This document shows, piece after piece, positions 1 through 7,946 of a stretch of 64,000 nt of DNA. Position 1 is the first letter of the stretch. Every line of letters begins with the position of its first letter. The notes beneath the pieces were generated by a model, which had not been told where the DNA came from, did no database searches, and saw nothing but the letters and a program-made list of their open reading frames with translations. A program made the position numbers and the translations under genes. The DNA comes from Brevibacillus thermoruber 423 (lineage in GTDB: Bacteria; Bacillota; Bacilli; Brevibacillales; Brevibacillaceae). The DNA lies in contig NZ_KE695649.1 of NCBI RefSeq assembly GCF_000454065.1, forward strand, positions 308,624-372,623. The letters run 5' to 3'.

Positions 1-477
1 AATTTTGATCAGGGGTATATCTTATGGAATGAAGAGGCCGTTCGCTACGTCTGCGGCGAATGGAACTGGGTGCTCGACATGCGGGCGCGCGATATCGGCC
101 AGTGGATCAAGGCGGAAGTGCGCCGGAACGGCTGGCAGGAAGATGTGGTGACCCGTTTCCTGGACGGGTACAACAGCGTCTGCCCGCTGTTGGAAAGCGA
201 ATACGCCGTGGTTTACGGCCTGATGCTGTACCCCGGGCGCTTTCTCAAGCTGGTGGAGACGTACCGCGCATTGCCGTGGGAAGAGCGGCAGGAAGTGGAC
301 GTCGCGGCGTGGAAAGAACACTTGGAGGAAGAACTGATAAACATGGAAGAGGCGCTTCGCCGCTATCCGCAGACGATTGCGCAGCGATACGGGGCGCCGG
401 TTCCGCATATTGACTGGTTGTGGAGGCCTGCCGATGACAAAACCGATGGTGTACGTGACGAGGCAAGTGGCGGATGA
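1..477 (+). CDS. CotS/YutH-family spore coat kinase-like protein, C-terminal part (5' end outside window)
   Basis: The frame is open from base 1 and ends at a TGA at 475-477, giving 158 residues. The tail resembles the C-terminal lobe of spore-coat proteins of the CotS/YutH group, which have a protein-kinase/aminoglycoside-phosphotransferase fold: an aromatic-rich helix (YAVVYGLMLYPGRFLKLVE) and an acidic helix near the end. Catalytic residues would lie upstream and cannot be checked. YutH is a near neighbour of yutI and yuzD in B. subtilis, so context supports the call. It overlaps the next gene by 44 bp, suggesting translational coupling. Family is inferred from pattern and synteny; exact substrate or coat role is unknown. 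Confidence 0.6.
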   Translation, partial: NFDQGYILWNEEAVRYVCGEWNWVLDMRARDIGQWIKAEVRRNGWQEDVVTRFLDGYNSVCPLLESEYAVVYGLMLYPGRFLKLVETYRALPWEERQEVDVAAWKEHLEEELINMEEALRRYPQTIAQRYGAPVPHIDWLWRPADDKTDGVRDEASGG

Positions 478-1393
478 AGCCATCGCCATGCTGGAGGCGG
501 TGGCGGACGTGGAAGTTTGGGCGGAGGATCGTCCCATCCCCCGAGAGGTATTTCTGCAAAAGGCGGAAGAAGCCAGCGCCCTCTTGACCATGCTGACGGA
601 ACGGATTGACGAAGAACTGCTGATGCGGGCGAAACGGCTGCGCATCGTCGCCAACATGGCCGTCGGCTACGACAATATCGACGTGGCGGCGGCCAAACGG
701 CATGGCGTGATCGTGACCAACACGCCGGACGTGCTGACGGAGGCGACCGCCGATTTGGCCTTTGCCCTGCTGATGGCGGCGGGCCGGCGGCTGGTGGAGG
801 CCAACCGCTTTTTGTTGGCCGGCGGGTGGACATCCTGGAACCCTCACCTGATGGTCGGCCAAAACATCTACGGAGCGACGCTCGGCATCGTCGGCATGGG
901 CCGCATCGGACAGGCGGTAGCCCGGCGGGCAGCGGGCTTCGGCATGCGGATTCTCTATTACAACCGCAGCCGTCGGCCGGAAGCGGAGCGAACGACAGGA
1001 GCGCAGTACGCGCCGTTTGACGAACTGCTCCGGGAATCGGACTACGTCGTGCTGCTGACGCCGCTGACGGCGGAGACGCGCCATCTGATGGGCGAGCGGG
1101 AGTTTTCCCTGATGAAGCCGACCGCCGTGTTCGTCAACGTGTCGCGCGGCGGAACGGTGGACGAAGCGGCGCTCTACCGGGCGCTGGTCGACAAACGAAT
1201 CTGGGCCGCCGGTCTGGACGTGTTCCAGCAGGAGCCCGTGCCTCTCGACAACCCGCTCTTGTCGCTGCCCAACGTCGTGGCCCTGCCGCACATCGGCAGC
1301 GCGACACATCAGACGCGACTGGAAATGGCCCGGCTGGCTGCGGCCAACATCGCTGCCGTGCTGAGCGGAAAGGAGCCTGTAACCCCCGTATGA
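434..1393 (+). CDS. D-isomer-specific 2-hydroxyacid dehydrogenase (glyoxylate/hydroxypyruvate reductase-like)
   Basis: A 319-residue NAD(P)-dependent dehydrogenase of the D-2-hydroxyacid family, which reduces small 2-keto acids such as glyoxylate or hydroxypyruvate in the cytoplasm. The Rossmann motif GMGRIGQAVARRA sits mid-protein. The catalytic triad is visible as R238 (VNVSRGG), E267 (QQEPVP) and H286 (PHIGSAT). The ATG at 434 is chosen because GGAGG lies just upstream at 422-426 and the protein then begins with the normal first beta strand (MTKPMVYVTR). It overlaps the upstream coat gene and its stop overlaps the next start (ATGA), so the three are probably co-transcribed. Substrate among glyoxylate, hydroxypyruvate and related acids is not resolved. 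Confidence 0.88.
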   Translation: MTKPMVYVTRQVADEAIAMLEAVADVEVWAEDRPIPREVFLQKAEEASALLTMLTERIDEELLMRAKRLRIVANMAVGYDNIDVAAAKRHGVIVTNTPDVLTEATADLAFALLMAAGRRLVEANRFLLAGGWTSWNPHLMVGQNIYGATLGIVGMGRIGQAVARRAAGFGMRILYYNRSRRPEAERTTGAQYAPFDELLRESDYVVLLTPLTAETRHLMGEREFSLMKPTAVFVNVSRGGTVDEAALYRALVDKRIWAAGLDVFQQEPVPLDNPLLSLPNVVALPHIGSATHQTRLEMARLAAANIAAVLSGKEPVTPV

Positions 1394-2331
1394 ACTGGAT
1401 GATTGCGACAGTGGCCGGTCTGGTGCTGGCAGCGGCATGCATGGCGGCCGTGGCGCTGCGCGTGGCCTGGAAATTGACGCACCCGCGCCGCAGACCGGTG
1501 GACATGGAGCCGTCCCGCTTCGGCATCGGTCACGTGGAAGCCGTCACCTTTCCCAGCCGGGAGGACGGCATCACCCTGAGCGGCTGGTACATACCGGCGG
1601 AAGCCAACGGACACGACGGCAACGGCTGTACGCTGATCTTTGCCCACGGCTACGGGCAAAACCGGCTGGAACCGCATCTGCCCGCCCTGTCGCTGGCCGC
1701 ACGGATGCTGGCCGCCGGCTACGACGTGCTGATGTTTGACTTTCGCAATGCGGGAGAGTCAACCCCCGCGCTGACGACGATCGGTCTTCGGGAGCAGCAG
1801 GACCTGCGGGGCGCGATCGATTACGTGGAACAAAGCCGTCCCGGGCAAAAGATCGGTCTGATCGGGTTTTCCATGGGTGCCGCCACCTCGCTTCTGGTCG
1901 GCGGGACAGACGAGCGTGTGCAGGCCGTGGTGGCCGACTCGCCGTTTTATTCGCTGCGCGAGTATTTGGAAGAAAACCTGCCGCAGTGGACAGGCCTGCC
2001 GCGGGTGCCGTTCAACTGGTTGATTCTGACGCTCAGCCCGGTCATGCTGCGGGCCAATCCGTCGGAGGTCAGGCCGTACATGGCGGTGAAGCGGGCCGAC
2101 AAGCCGATCCTGTTCATCCACGGCACCGGCGACGAAACCGTGCCGTGCGGCAACAGCGAACAGCTTCGGGCGCTCTCCGCTCACCCGGATTCCGCGCTCT
2201 GGCTGGTGCCGCAGGCGGGCCATGTGCGCAGCTACGCCATGATGCCCGACGAGTACGGAGAGAGGGTGGCCGCTTTTTTCCACAAGACGCTGCTGAAAAC
2301 GGAAAAGCCCTTGCCGGCCAGAAACCGGTAA
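1390..2331 (+). CDS. Membrane-anchored alpha/beta hydrolase
   Basis: A 313-residue alpha/beta-hydrolase with an N-terminal transmembrane anchor (about residues 4-25), so the catalytic domain probably lies outside the membrane. The nucleophile elbow GFSMG places the serine at S161; D248 (HGTGDETVP) and H278 (QAGHVRSYA) complete the triad. The family includes the YqkD/BAAT-type serine hydrolases; the natural substrate is unknown. Start overlaps the stop of the dehydrogenase by 4 bp (ATGA). The last codons form the 5' arm of a terminator. Confidence 0.82.
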   Translation: MNWMIATVAGLVLAAACMAAVALRVAWKLTHPRRRPVDMEPSRFGIGHVEAVTFPSREDGITLSGWYIPAEANGHDGNGCTLIFAHGYGQNRLEPHLPALSLAARMLAAGYDVLMFDFRNAGESTPALTTIGLREQQDLRGAIDYVEQSRPGQKIGLIGFSMGAATSLLVGGTDERVQAVVADSPFYSLREYLEENLPQWTGLPRVPFNWLILTLSPVMLRANPSEVRPYMAVKRADKPILFIHGTGDETVPCGNSEQLRALSAHPDSALWLVPQAGHVRSYAMMPDEYGERVAAFFHKTLLKTEKPLPARNR

Positions 2332-2338
2332 GGGCTTT
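2304..2338. terminator. Bidirectional intrinsic terminator
   Basis: A 14-bp stem, AAAGCCCTTGCCGG paired with CCGGTAAGGGCTTT with one G-T pair. It overlaps the last codons of the hydrolase and faces the 3' end of yutI, so it can serve both convergent units. Confidence 0.8.
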
Positions 2339-2346
2339 CGCTTGCA

Positions 2347-2574
2347 TTAGAATACTTGCTGTACTTCTTTGATCCCCGGCACTTCTTCCAGCAGCGCGCG
2401 CTCGATCCCTGCTTTCAGCGTGATCGTGGAAGAAGGGCAGCTTCCGCAGGCGCCCATCAGGCGCAGTTTGACGACGCCGTCCTCTACATCGACGAGCTGC
2501 ACGTCGCCGCCGTCGCGCTGCAGGTACGGACGCAGTTTATCGAGTACTTCCTGTACTTGATCGAACATGTCCAT
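2347..2574 (-). CDS. yutI: NifU C-terminal-like Fe-S scaffold protein YutI
   Basis: A 75-residue NifU C-terminal-domain protein that transiently carries Fe-S clusters. It has the family core [14 protein letters not shown] followed by CGSC (C43 and C46), the cluster ligands. The start at 2574 is favoured over an ATG 24 bp upstream because AAAGGAG precedes it, and because a TATAAT at 2605-2610 on this strand would put the transcription start only a few bases before the upstream ATG. Small size is normal for this subfamily. It is divergent from mccA and in the yut neighbourhood conserved in bacilli. Confidence 0.9.
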   Translation of the reverse strand: MDMFDQVQEVLDKLRPYLQRDGGDVQLVDVEDGVVKLRLMGACGSCPSSTITLKAGIERALLEEVPGIKEVQQVF

Positions 2575-2718
2575 GGGAATTTCACTCCTTTCCATCCTCC
2601 CTCTATTATAATCTCCCGGAGCCGATAAATCCATGACCGATACGCCCGAAGCGGCACTTTGCCGCGGATCGTGTTCCCGGCTGGCGTGCCGCATGGACTT
2701 TTTCGCACGGCCTCATGT

Positions 2719-2724
2719 TATAAT
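2719..2724 (+). promoter_or_regulatory. -10 box of the mccAB promoter
   Basis: A perfect TATAAT lies 41 bp before the GTG start of mccA. The best -35 candidate (TGGACT at 2694) has a long 19-bp spacer, so the promoter may need an activator. A divergent TATAAT for yutI lies at 2605-2610 on the other strand. Confidence 0.6.
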
Positions 2725-2764
2725 AGAGGGGCGAAAAGGAACAACAAGATAAGGGGTCGGTGTC

Positions 2765-3688
2765 GTGAACGTATACCGTAACGTGAAGGAATTGATCGGC
2801 AACACGCCGATTGTCGAGCTGACACAGTTTGATGTGCCGGAAGGCGTTCGACTGTTTGCAAAACTGGAGTTTTTCAACCCGGGCGGCAGCGTCAAGGACC
2901 GCTTGGGACTGGAGCTGATCCGCGCCGCCGAAGAGAGCGGGCAGTTGAAGCCGGGCGGAACGATTATCGAGCCGACGGCGGGGAACACGGGAATCGGCCT
3001 GGCGCTGGCCGCGATCGGAACCGGCTATCGCGTGATCTTCTGCGTGCCGGCCAAGTTTTCCGAAGAAAAGCAGGAACTGATGCGCGCACTGGGAGCGGAA
3101 GTGGTGAACACGCCGACCGAGCTGGGCATGAAAGGGGCGATCGCCAAGGCGCAGGAACTGGCGGCGTCCATTCCCGGCGCGTACGTACCCCAGCAGTTTG
3201 CCAATCCGGCCAACCCGGCGGCTCATTACAAAACGACAGGACCGGAAATCTGGAAGCAGATGGAGGGCAACGTGGACGTGTTTGTGGCGGGGGCCGGTTC
3301 CGGCGGCACCTTCATGGGGGTAGCCCGCTACCTGAAAGAACAGAAGCCGTCCATTAAAACCGTAATTGTCGAACCGGAGGGCTCCATTCTGAACGGCGGC
3401 GAACCCGGTCCGCACAAGACGGAAGGAATCGGGATGGAGTTTTTGCCGCCGTTTATGGACACGAGCTACTTTGACGCCATCCACACCATCCTGGATGTGG
3501 ACGCCTTTGAGATGGTCAGACAGTTGGCCGCCAAAGAGGGACTGCTGGTGGGCAGTTCGGCGGGCGCGGCGATGGCGGCGGCACTGCGGGAAGCGCGGGC
3601 AGCAAAGCCGGGGACCAACATCGTCACCTTGTTTGCCGACAGCAGCGAGCGTTATTTGAGCAAAAAAATCTACCAAGGAGGAGTATAA
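2765..3688 (+). CDS. mccA: O-acetylserine-dependent cystathionine beta-synthase (MccA type)
   Basis: A 307-residue fold-type II PLP enzyme that makes cystathionine from homocysteine and O-acetylserine, or cysteine from sulfide as a side activity. It has the PLP lysine in GGSVKDR (K44), the substrate loop EPTAGNTG and the phosphate-binding GSGGTF. Paired with a cystathionine gamma-lyase 1 bp downstream, it matches mccAB (yrhAB) rather than plain cysK. The GTG start at 2765 follows AAGGGG with normal spacing and gives the family N-terminus (NVKELIGNTP). Together the two genes allow homocysteine to be converted to cysteine by reverse transsulfuration. Confidence 0.9.
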   Translation: MNVYRNVKELIGNTPIVELTQFDVPEGVRLFAKLEFFNPGGSVKDRLGLELIRAAEESGQLKPGGTIIEPTAGNTGIGLALAAIGTGYRVIFCVPAKFSEEKQELMRALGAEVVNTPTELGMKGAIAKAQELAASIPGAYVPQQFANPANPAAHYKTTGPEIWKQMEGNVDVFVAGAGSGGTFMGVARYLKEQKPSIKTVIVEPEGSILNGGEPGPHKTEGIGMEFLPPFMDTSYFDAIHTILDVDAFEMVRQLAAKEGLLVGSSAGAAMAAALREARAAKPGTNIVTLFADSSERYLSKKIYQGGV

Positions 3689-3689
3689 G

Positions 3690-4823
3690 ATGCGGATCAA
3701 AACACGCCTGATCCACGGAGGGATTGAGGGAGATCCCCATACGGGAGCCGTATCCGTTCCGATTTATCAAGTCAGCACATACAAGCAGGAAGCAGTCGGC
3801 AAGCACAAGGGCTATGAATACTCCCGCACGGGCAACCCGACCCGCCACGCGCTGGAAACCTACATCGCCGAGCTGGAGGGCGGGGCGCGCGGCCTGGCGT
3901 TCGGCTCCGGTATGGCGGCACTGTCCACGGTTCTCTCCCTGTTCTCCAAAGGAGACCATCTCGTGGTGGGCGACGACGTGTACGGCGGCACGTACCGTGT
4001 GATTACCCGCGTCTTTTCCCGCCTGGGACTGGATGCCACCTACGTGGACACGAGCAATCCGGCTGCGGTGGAAGCGGCCATTCGCCCGGAAACCAAGGCG
4101 ATCATCATGGAAACACCGACCAACCCGCTGTTAAAAGTAAGCGACATTGCCGCCCTGTCCGCGATCGCCAAAGCGAAAGGGATCATGCTGATGGTGGACA
4201 ACACGTTCATGACCCCGTACTGGCAAAATCCGCTTGAACTGGGCGCCGACATCGTCTACCACAGCGCGACCAAGTACCTGGGCGGACACAGCGACGTGGT
4301 GGCCGGCCTGGTCGTGGCCAAAGACGCCAAGGTGGGCGAAGAGCTGCACTTCCTGCAAAACGCGATCGGCGGCATCCTCGGGCCGCAGGATTCCTGGCTG
4401 CTGCTGCGCGGGATGAAGACGCTGGGCGTACGCATGGAAGAGCACGAGCAAAACGCGCGGATACTGGCCAACTGGCTGGCGGAGCGGAACGACATCAAAC
4501 GCGTCATCTACCCCGGCCTGCCCAGCCACCCCAACCACGAGCTGGCGAAAAAACAGGCGCGCGGCTTCGGCGGCATGATCTCCTTTGACGTCGGCAGCGC
4601 CGAACGGGCCGATGAAGTGCTGGCCAAGGTGAAGTACTTTACGCTGGCGGAATCGCTGGGTGCGGTGGAAAGCCTGATCAGCGTCCCGGCCCGCATGACC
4701 CACGCCTCCATTCCGGCCGAGCGGCGGGCGGAATTGGGCATCACGGACGGATTGATCCGCATCTCGGTAGGGATTGAAGATGTGCAGGATCTGATTGACG
4801 ACCTGGAACAAGCCCTTTCCTGA
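3690..4823 (+). CDS. mccB: Cystathionine gamma-lyase / homocysteine gamma-lyase (MccB type)
   Basis: A 377-residue Cys/Met-metabolism PLP enzyme. The PLP lysine is K195 within SATKYLGGHSD, and the cofactor-binding FGSGMAALS and ETPTNP motifs are present. It splits cystathionine into cysteine, 2-oxobutyrate and ammonia. It begins one base after the mccA stop, with its AAGGAGGAG ribosome site inside the end of mccA, so the pair is a two-gene operon. Cystathionine gamma-synthase is a close paralogue, but the pairing with MccA favours gamma-lyase. Confidence 0.88.
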   Translation: MRIKTRLIHGGIEGDPHTGAVSVPIYQVSTYKQEAVGKHKGYEYSRTGNPTRHALETYIAELEGGARGLAFGSGMAALSTVLSLFSKGDHLVVGDDVYGGTYRVITRVFSRLGLDATYVDTSNPAAVEAAIRPETKAIIMETPTNPLLKVSDIAALSAIAKAKGIMLMVDNTFMTPYWQNPLELGADIVYHSATKYLGGHSDVVAGLVVAKDAKVGEELHFLQNAIGGILGPQDSWLLLRGMKTLGVRMEEHEQNARILANWLAERNDIKRVIYPGLPSHPNHELAKKQARGFGGMISFDVGSAERADEVLAKVKYFTLAESLGAVESLISVPARMTHASIPAERRAELGITDGLIRISVGIEDVQDLIDDLEQALS

Positions 4824-4855
4824 GAGACAGGAAAGAGGAGCAGGGGGCGGAGCAG

Positions 4856-5182
4856 ATGAGCGTGGAAATCAAGGTCTACGGCACCGAGCAGTTGTGCGCG
4901 AGCTGCGTCAACCTGCCGTCGGCCAGGGAGACGGCCGACTGGCTGCAGGCGGCAGTCTCCCGCAAATTCGGAAACGACAGCGTCCGCATCGTGTACAAGG
5001 ACTTTCAGCAGCCCGAGACAGAAGATGACAAAAGCTGGGCCAAACGCATTGTGGAAGAAGATTTGTGGTATCCGCTTGTCGTAATTTCCGGGGAAATTGT
5101 CGGCGAGGGAAATCCGAAACTGAAAGATATATACGCCAAGCTGGAAGAGCTGGGGGTAACCCCGCTCGACGCGGCGAAATAG
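4856..5182 (+). CDS. yuzD: YuzD-family small disulfide/thioredoxin-like protein (DUF1462)
   Basis: A 108-residue cytoplasmic protein with CASC near the N-terminus (C15 and C18 in EQLCASCVNLPS), typical of YuzD/DUF1462 thioredoxin-like putative disulfide oxidoreductases, followed by a beta-strand (YPLVVISGEIVGEG) resembling the thioredoxin cis-Pro region. The function is not established in the family. It lies 32 bp after mccB, on the same strand, and is followed by a terminator, so it probably ends that operon. YuzD is a regular neighbour of yutI in bacilli. Confidence 0.8.
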   Translation: MSVEIKVYGTEQLCASCVNLPSARETADWLQAAVSRKFGNDSVRIVYKDFQQPETEDDKSWAKRIVEEDLWYPLVVISGEIVGEGNPKLKDIYAKLEELGVTPLDAAK

Positions 5183-5185
5183 GAG

Positions 5186-5217
5186 CGAGCGGGAGCAATC
5201 CCGCTCGTTTTCGTTTG
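5186..5217 (+). terminator. Terminator after yuzD
   Basis: A 9-bp perfect stem CGAGCGGGA/TCCCGCTCG with a GCAA tetraloop, followed by TTTTCGTTT. Confidence 0.85.
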
Positions 5218-5423
5218 TATGCAGGGTGACGCACGGAAGAAGCAAGATTTTGGCATAATCCTTGTCGCCACCTATTGCAGGTGTCTGCTTCATTCGTAGA
5301 GTAACAGGATTATTATCTTAATTTTCAAAACTATCTAACTTTCCCCCGGGAAGAGAGTTCTACGTGTCCCACCCGATTCATATACATCCAGAGGAAAAAC
5401 TGGAATCGAGGAGGGCGCCCTGC

Positions 5424-5765
5424 ATGGAACAGCAGTTGGCTCGCTATTACGAGCTGAAAGAAACACAAAAGAAAATCGAGGAAGAGCTGAACGACCTGAG
5501 GCAGAAACTGTTGGCAGAATATGGGGATAGCGGAGGTGCCGAGGCAGGGGCGTACAAGCTGACCATCCACTATCAGGAGCGGCGGGAGTACTACGATGAG
5601 CGGGTTTACAATGCCCTGCCCGATCCATCGCTGTGGCGGCTGATGTCCCGGGCGGACGCCGGAAAAATCGCCAGTCTGCTCAAGCTGAACGTGATTCACG
5701 ACGGCATCCTGGAGGGAACATACGAACGAAAACACATTCCCGTCCTGCGCGTGCAAAAGCGATAG
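5424..5765 (+). CDS. Small coiled-coil protein of unknown function
   Basis: A 113-residue protein I do not recognise. The ATG at 5424 is chosen because GAGGAGGG lies about 8 bp upstream. Residues 1-30 are a strongly helical, charged segment (MEQQLARYYELKETQKKIEE), then a beta-rich stretch with YKLTIHYQERREYYDE. No signal peptide or membrane segment. It has its own terminator, suggesting a monocistronic gene. The profile recalls small phage-derived Gp157-like proteins, but that is only an impression. Confidence 0.6.
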   Translation: MEQQLARYYELKETQKKIEEELNDLRQKLLAEYGDSGGAEAGAYKLTIHYQERREYYDERVYNALPDPSLWRLMSRADAGKIASLLKLNVIHDGILEGTYERKHIPVLRVQKR

Positions 5766-5778
5766 CCGCATTTGAGGG

Positions 5779-5815
5779 AAAAGCCTTTCGGTGAGAATCC
5801 GAAAGGCTTTTTTTA
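5779..5815 (+). terminator. Terminator, first of three related copies
   Basis: Stem AAAAGCCTTTCGG/CCGAAAGGCTTTT and a T-run. The same AAAGCCTTTCGG hairpin core recurs at 7312 and 8990, marking the ends of the duplicated cassette downstream. Confidence 0.85.
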
Positions 5816-6123
5816 TGTATGCTCGCATTTCCAACTGTAAAGGTTTCTGCTGACAAAGAGTAAGGAAAGGTTTTGTTTATCAATTTATTCATATACATAA
5901 TAATCAAAATATTAAAAATAAATTTTGCGAATTTTAGTCTGATGAATAATCTTTCTCATTGTATAGATGACAAAAGTCCGTATTTCACTATGAGGAATTA
6001 ATATCATTTAGTAAAATGTACCTATTCAAAATATAGGAATAATTGGTAAAATGAGTAATGGAAAGAGTTGTAAATAAACTGATTAACGTCTTATCCAAAA
6101 TTCTATTGAAAGGAAGGAGAACC
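5816..6123 (+). other. AT-rich intergenic stretch before the secreted-protein cassette
   Basis: No gene is visible. Just before the first cassette gene lies TTGGTAAAAT (about 6041), which is also found at about 7393 before the second cassette copy and may be a shared -10 region. AAAGGAAGGAGAACC supplies the ribosome site of the next gene. The base composition is clearly lower in GC than the flanks. Confidence 0.4.
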
Positions 6124-6939
6124 ATGCGAAAAAAGACTAAGAGGATCATTCCGCTATCAATTACCTTGGCGACTGCTGTTTTCTTCACAGGAATAAGTGC
6201 GCAAGTTGCCGCCAGCGAACAAGTAACCCGGATCCCAGATCAAATGAAAGCTGGGACGATCATAGAATTTGACGAAGACAACAAGATGAGAATCATCGTT
6301 GAAGGGGAACCAGTTCCCAAAAAGAGGCCAATCATGAGAAAGGTTCTTTCGCCAGAACAGCAGAAACTGCTTGAGGAAGAAGAAAAGATGGTTCAAAAAA
6401 TTCGGGAAGAAGCAAAAGATTTGCCAGTATACCACTTGGAAAATCCCGCCCCCCAGCCCGGTATGAGGGTCATTTATGACGGGGAAGGTTTGATCAGAGA
6501 GATTATTTATCCGAAGAATATTTCTCCTAATGCGTATAAGCCACTTCCCAGAGGTACGAGGAAACCCCCAGGGACATACACATACGGCAAAAGTAACAAC
6601 AGCATTACGATTAAAGGAACCACATCGGGTTCCGTACTTGGAGAAGGTCGCTTTACTAACTACTCAGATACGGTTGGAGAGAATGACAATACGTTGAAAA
6701 AAGGCGATTGTGCGACAAAAGGCGAGATTGACAATCCAAGTTATGGGACAAAGATTGCTTCAAGGAACCTCGAAAACGACGTTTTTGCATATGTATATAA
6801 AAGAGACAATGGTGCTCTCCCTGATGCAGTCCTTGACATTTGGAAAACAGGAGTCGAGTTATACGGTTTGACCTGGTCGTCATCGTTGTCGTTTAAAGGA
6901 AGATATTACTACGAGTTTAATGAAAATGATGATAAATAA
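6124..6939 (+). CDS. Secreted protein of unknown function (cassette copy 1, long form)
   Basis: A 271-residue protein with a Sec signal peptide (MRKKTKRIIPL, a hydrophobic stretch, then AQVAASEQ). The ATG at 6124 follows AAAGGAAGGAG. Residues about 37-140 (RIPDQMKAGTIIEFDED, then GEPVP, a Lys/Glu-rich helix and YHLENPAPQPGMRVIYDGEG) are nearly repeated in the protein at 7451. Residues 141-271 are unique to this copy, are rich in Asn, Ser and Thr, and look like a beta-rich extracellular domain. I do not recognise a family. It is followed by the remains of a lipoprotein gene, so the original cassette was secreted protein plus lipoprotein. Confidence 0.75.
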   Translation: MRKKTKRIIPLSITLATAVFFTGISAQVAASEQVTRIPDQMKAGTIIEFDEDNKMRIIVEGEPVPKKRPIMRKVLSPEQQKLLEEEEKMVQKIREEAKDLPVYHLENPAPQPGMRVIYDGEGLIREIIYPKNISPNAYKPLPRGTRKPPGTYTYGKSNNSITIKGTTSGSVLGEGRFTNYSDTVGENDNTLKKGDCATKGEIDNPSYGTKIASRNLENDVFAYVYKRDNGALPDAVLDIWKTGVELYGLTWSSSLSFKGRYYYEFNENDDK

Positions 6940-7000
6940 AACGTACATCCAGTATCTTTCGTAACGCTAAGCTTGGTTACAGTTATATGAGGCAATCACG

Positions 7001-7289
7001 ATGCAACGATTATCCAGAGCAGGTGCATGTTTTGCAGCCGCGCTGCTTTTTATGCGGTGCTTCACTGCTGATGCAAATCGACCGACCGCAAGCCCGCAAA
7101 CGTCCTCTCCACCTGTGCAGACTTCGGGTGAATACCTGACGACTACAAGTACCGAGTACGTGGACGGCAATAGTCTCTGAAGGCGGGATGTCGATGGAAA
7201 ATTGGTTCAACCTCAATGACATCCCGTATACGTCTCAATCCCCCCCTGACGGCAGTTATCTCAACAATTTCATGTATGTCACGCAGTAC
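7001..7289 (+). pseudogene. Remnant of the cassette lipoprotein gene (internal deletion)
   Basis: The first part of 7001-7260 aligns with the start of the intact lipoprotein gene at 7950 (QRLSRAGACFAAALLF, the STEYVDG motif, DIPYTSQ), then jumps directly to its last codons (GSYLNNFMYVTQ), skipping about 750 bp. Frame breaks are visible around 7050 and 7175, and the stop codon TAA has become TAC. The downstream terminator is retained. It is a decayed duplicate and cannot encode the lipoprotein. Confidence 0.85.
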
Positions 7290-7307
7290 AGTATCAAGTG
7301 GCAACGT

Positions 7308-7340
7308 AAAAAGCCTTTCGGCGACAAACCGAAAGGCTCA
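7308..7340 (+). terminator. Terminator, second related copy
   Basis: Stem AGCCTTTCGG/CCGAAAGGCT after the lipoprotein remnant. The T-run is degraded to TCATTT, consistent with decay of this cassette copy. Confidence 0.6.
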
Positions 7341-7450
7341 TTTAATCAAAACTGCCTTTTCGTAAATCATTTGTAATACTTTTGATTGCGATTGTTGGTA
7401 AAATATACCTGTAATTCGCCGAGGGACACAATTGTTACCAGGAGGGCGCT

Positions 7451-7861
7451 ATGTTAAGAAAAGCTGGCGGAAGCGTTCTTTTGCTTGTTGTACTCGTATT
7501 GGGCACGGTTGCTGTTTTTACGGCAGCACAATTGCGTGAGGACGACAACGGGCAGGTAGTAACCCGGATCCCAGACCAAATGAAAGCGGGGACGATCATC
7601 GAATTTGACGAAAACAACAGGATGAAAATCATTGTGGAAGGGGAACCGGTTCCCGAAAAGAAGCCGATCGAGAAAAAGCCACTCTCACCCGAACAAAAGA
7701 AACTGCTTGAGGAAGAAGAGAGAATGGTGCAAAAAATTCGGGAAGAAGCAAAGGATTTACCCGTATACCACTTGGAAAATCCCGCCCCCGAGCCCGGTAT
7801 GAGGGTCATATATGACGGGGAAGGTCTGATCAAAGAGATCATTTATCCGCAGGACAAGTAA
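7451..7861 (+). CDS. Secreted or membrane-anchored protein, paralogue of the 6124 gene (short form)
   Basis: A 136-residue protein with an N-terminal hydrophobic segment (about residues 8-26) followed by the same RIPDQMKAGTIIEFDEN...GEPVP...YHLENPAPEPGMRVIYDGEG block as the 6124 protein. The ribosome site is AGGAGGGCGCT. It stops where copy 1 continues for another 130 residues. After the stop, bases about 7872-7890 still resemble copy 1 around 6635 (CTTTGGAGAAGGCCGCTTT against CTTGGAGAAGGTCGCTTT) with an extra base. This suggests the gene is a deleted and shifted version of the long form, although it may still be functional. It is 85 bp upstream of the intact lipoprotein gene. Confidence 0.75.
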   Translation: MLRKAGGSVLLLVVLVLGTVAVFTAAQLREDDNGQVVTRIPDQMKAGTIIEFDENNRMKIIVEGEPVPEKKPIEKKPLSPEQKKLLEEEERMVQKIREEAKDLPVYHLENPAPEPGMRVIYDGEGLIKEIIYPQDK

Positions 7862-7946
7862 GGGAACGAAAACTGTTCTTTGGAGAAGGCCGCTTTTGCT
7901 AAAGATGGTGGTTATGGTGCAGTTATACCAGTGAAATGAGGTAACC

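Noticed and set aside
7383..7450. A third cassette promoter or riboswitch between the lipoprotein remnant and the 7451 gene.
   Set aside because: Only a TTGGTAAAAT shared with the region before 6124 is seen; no structured RNA motif.
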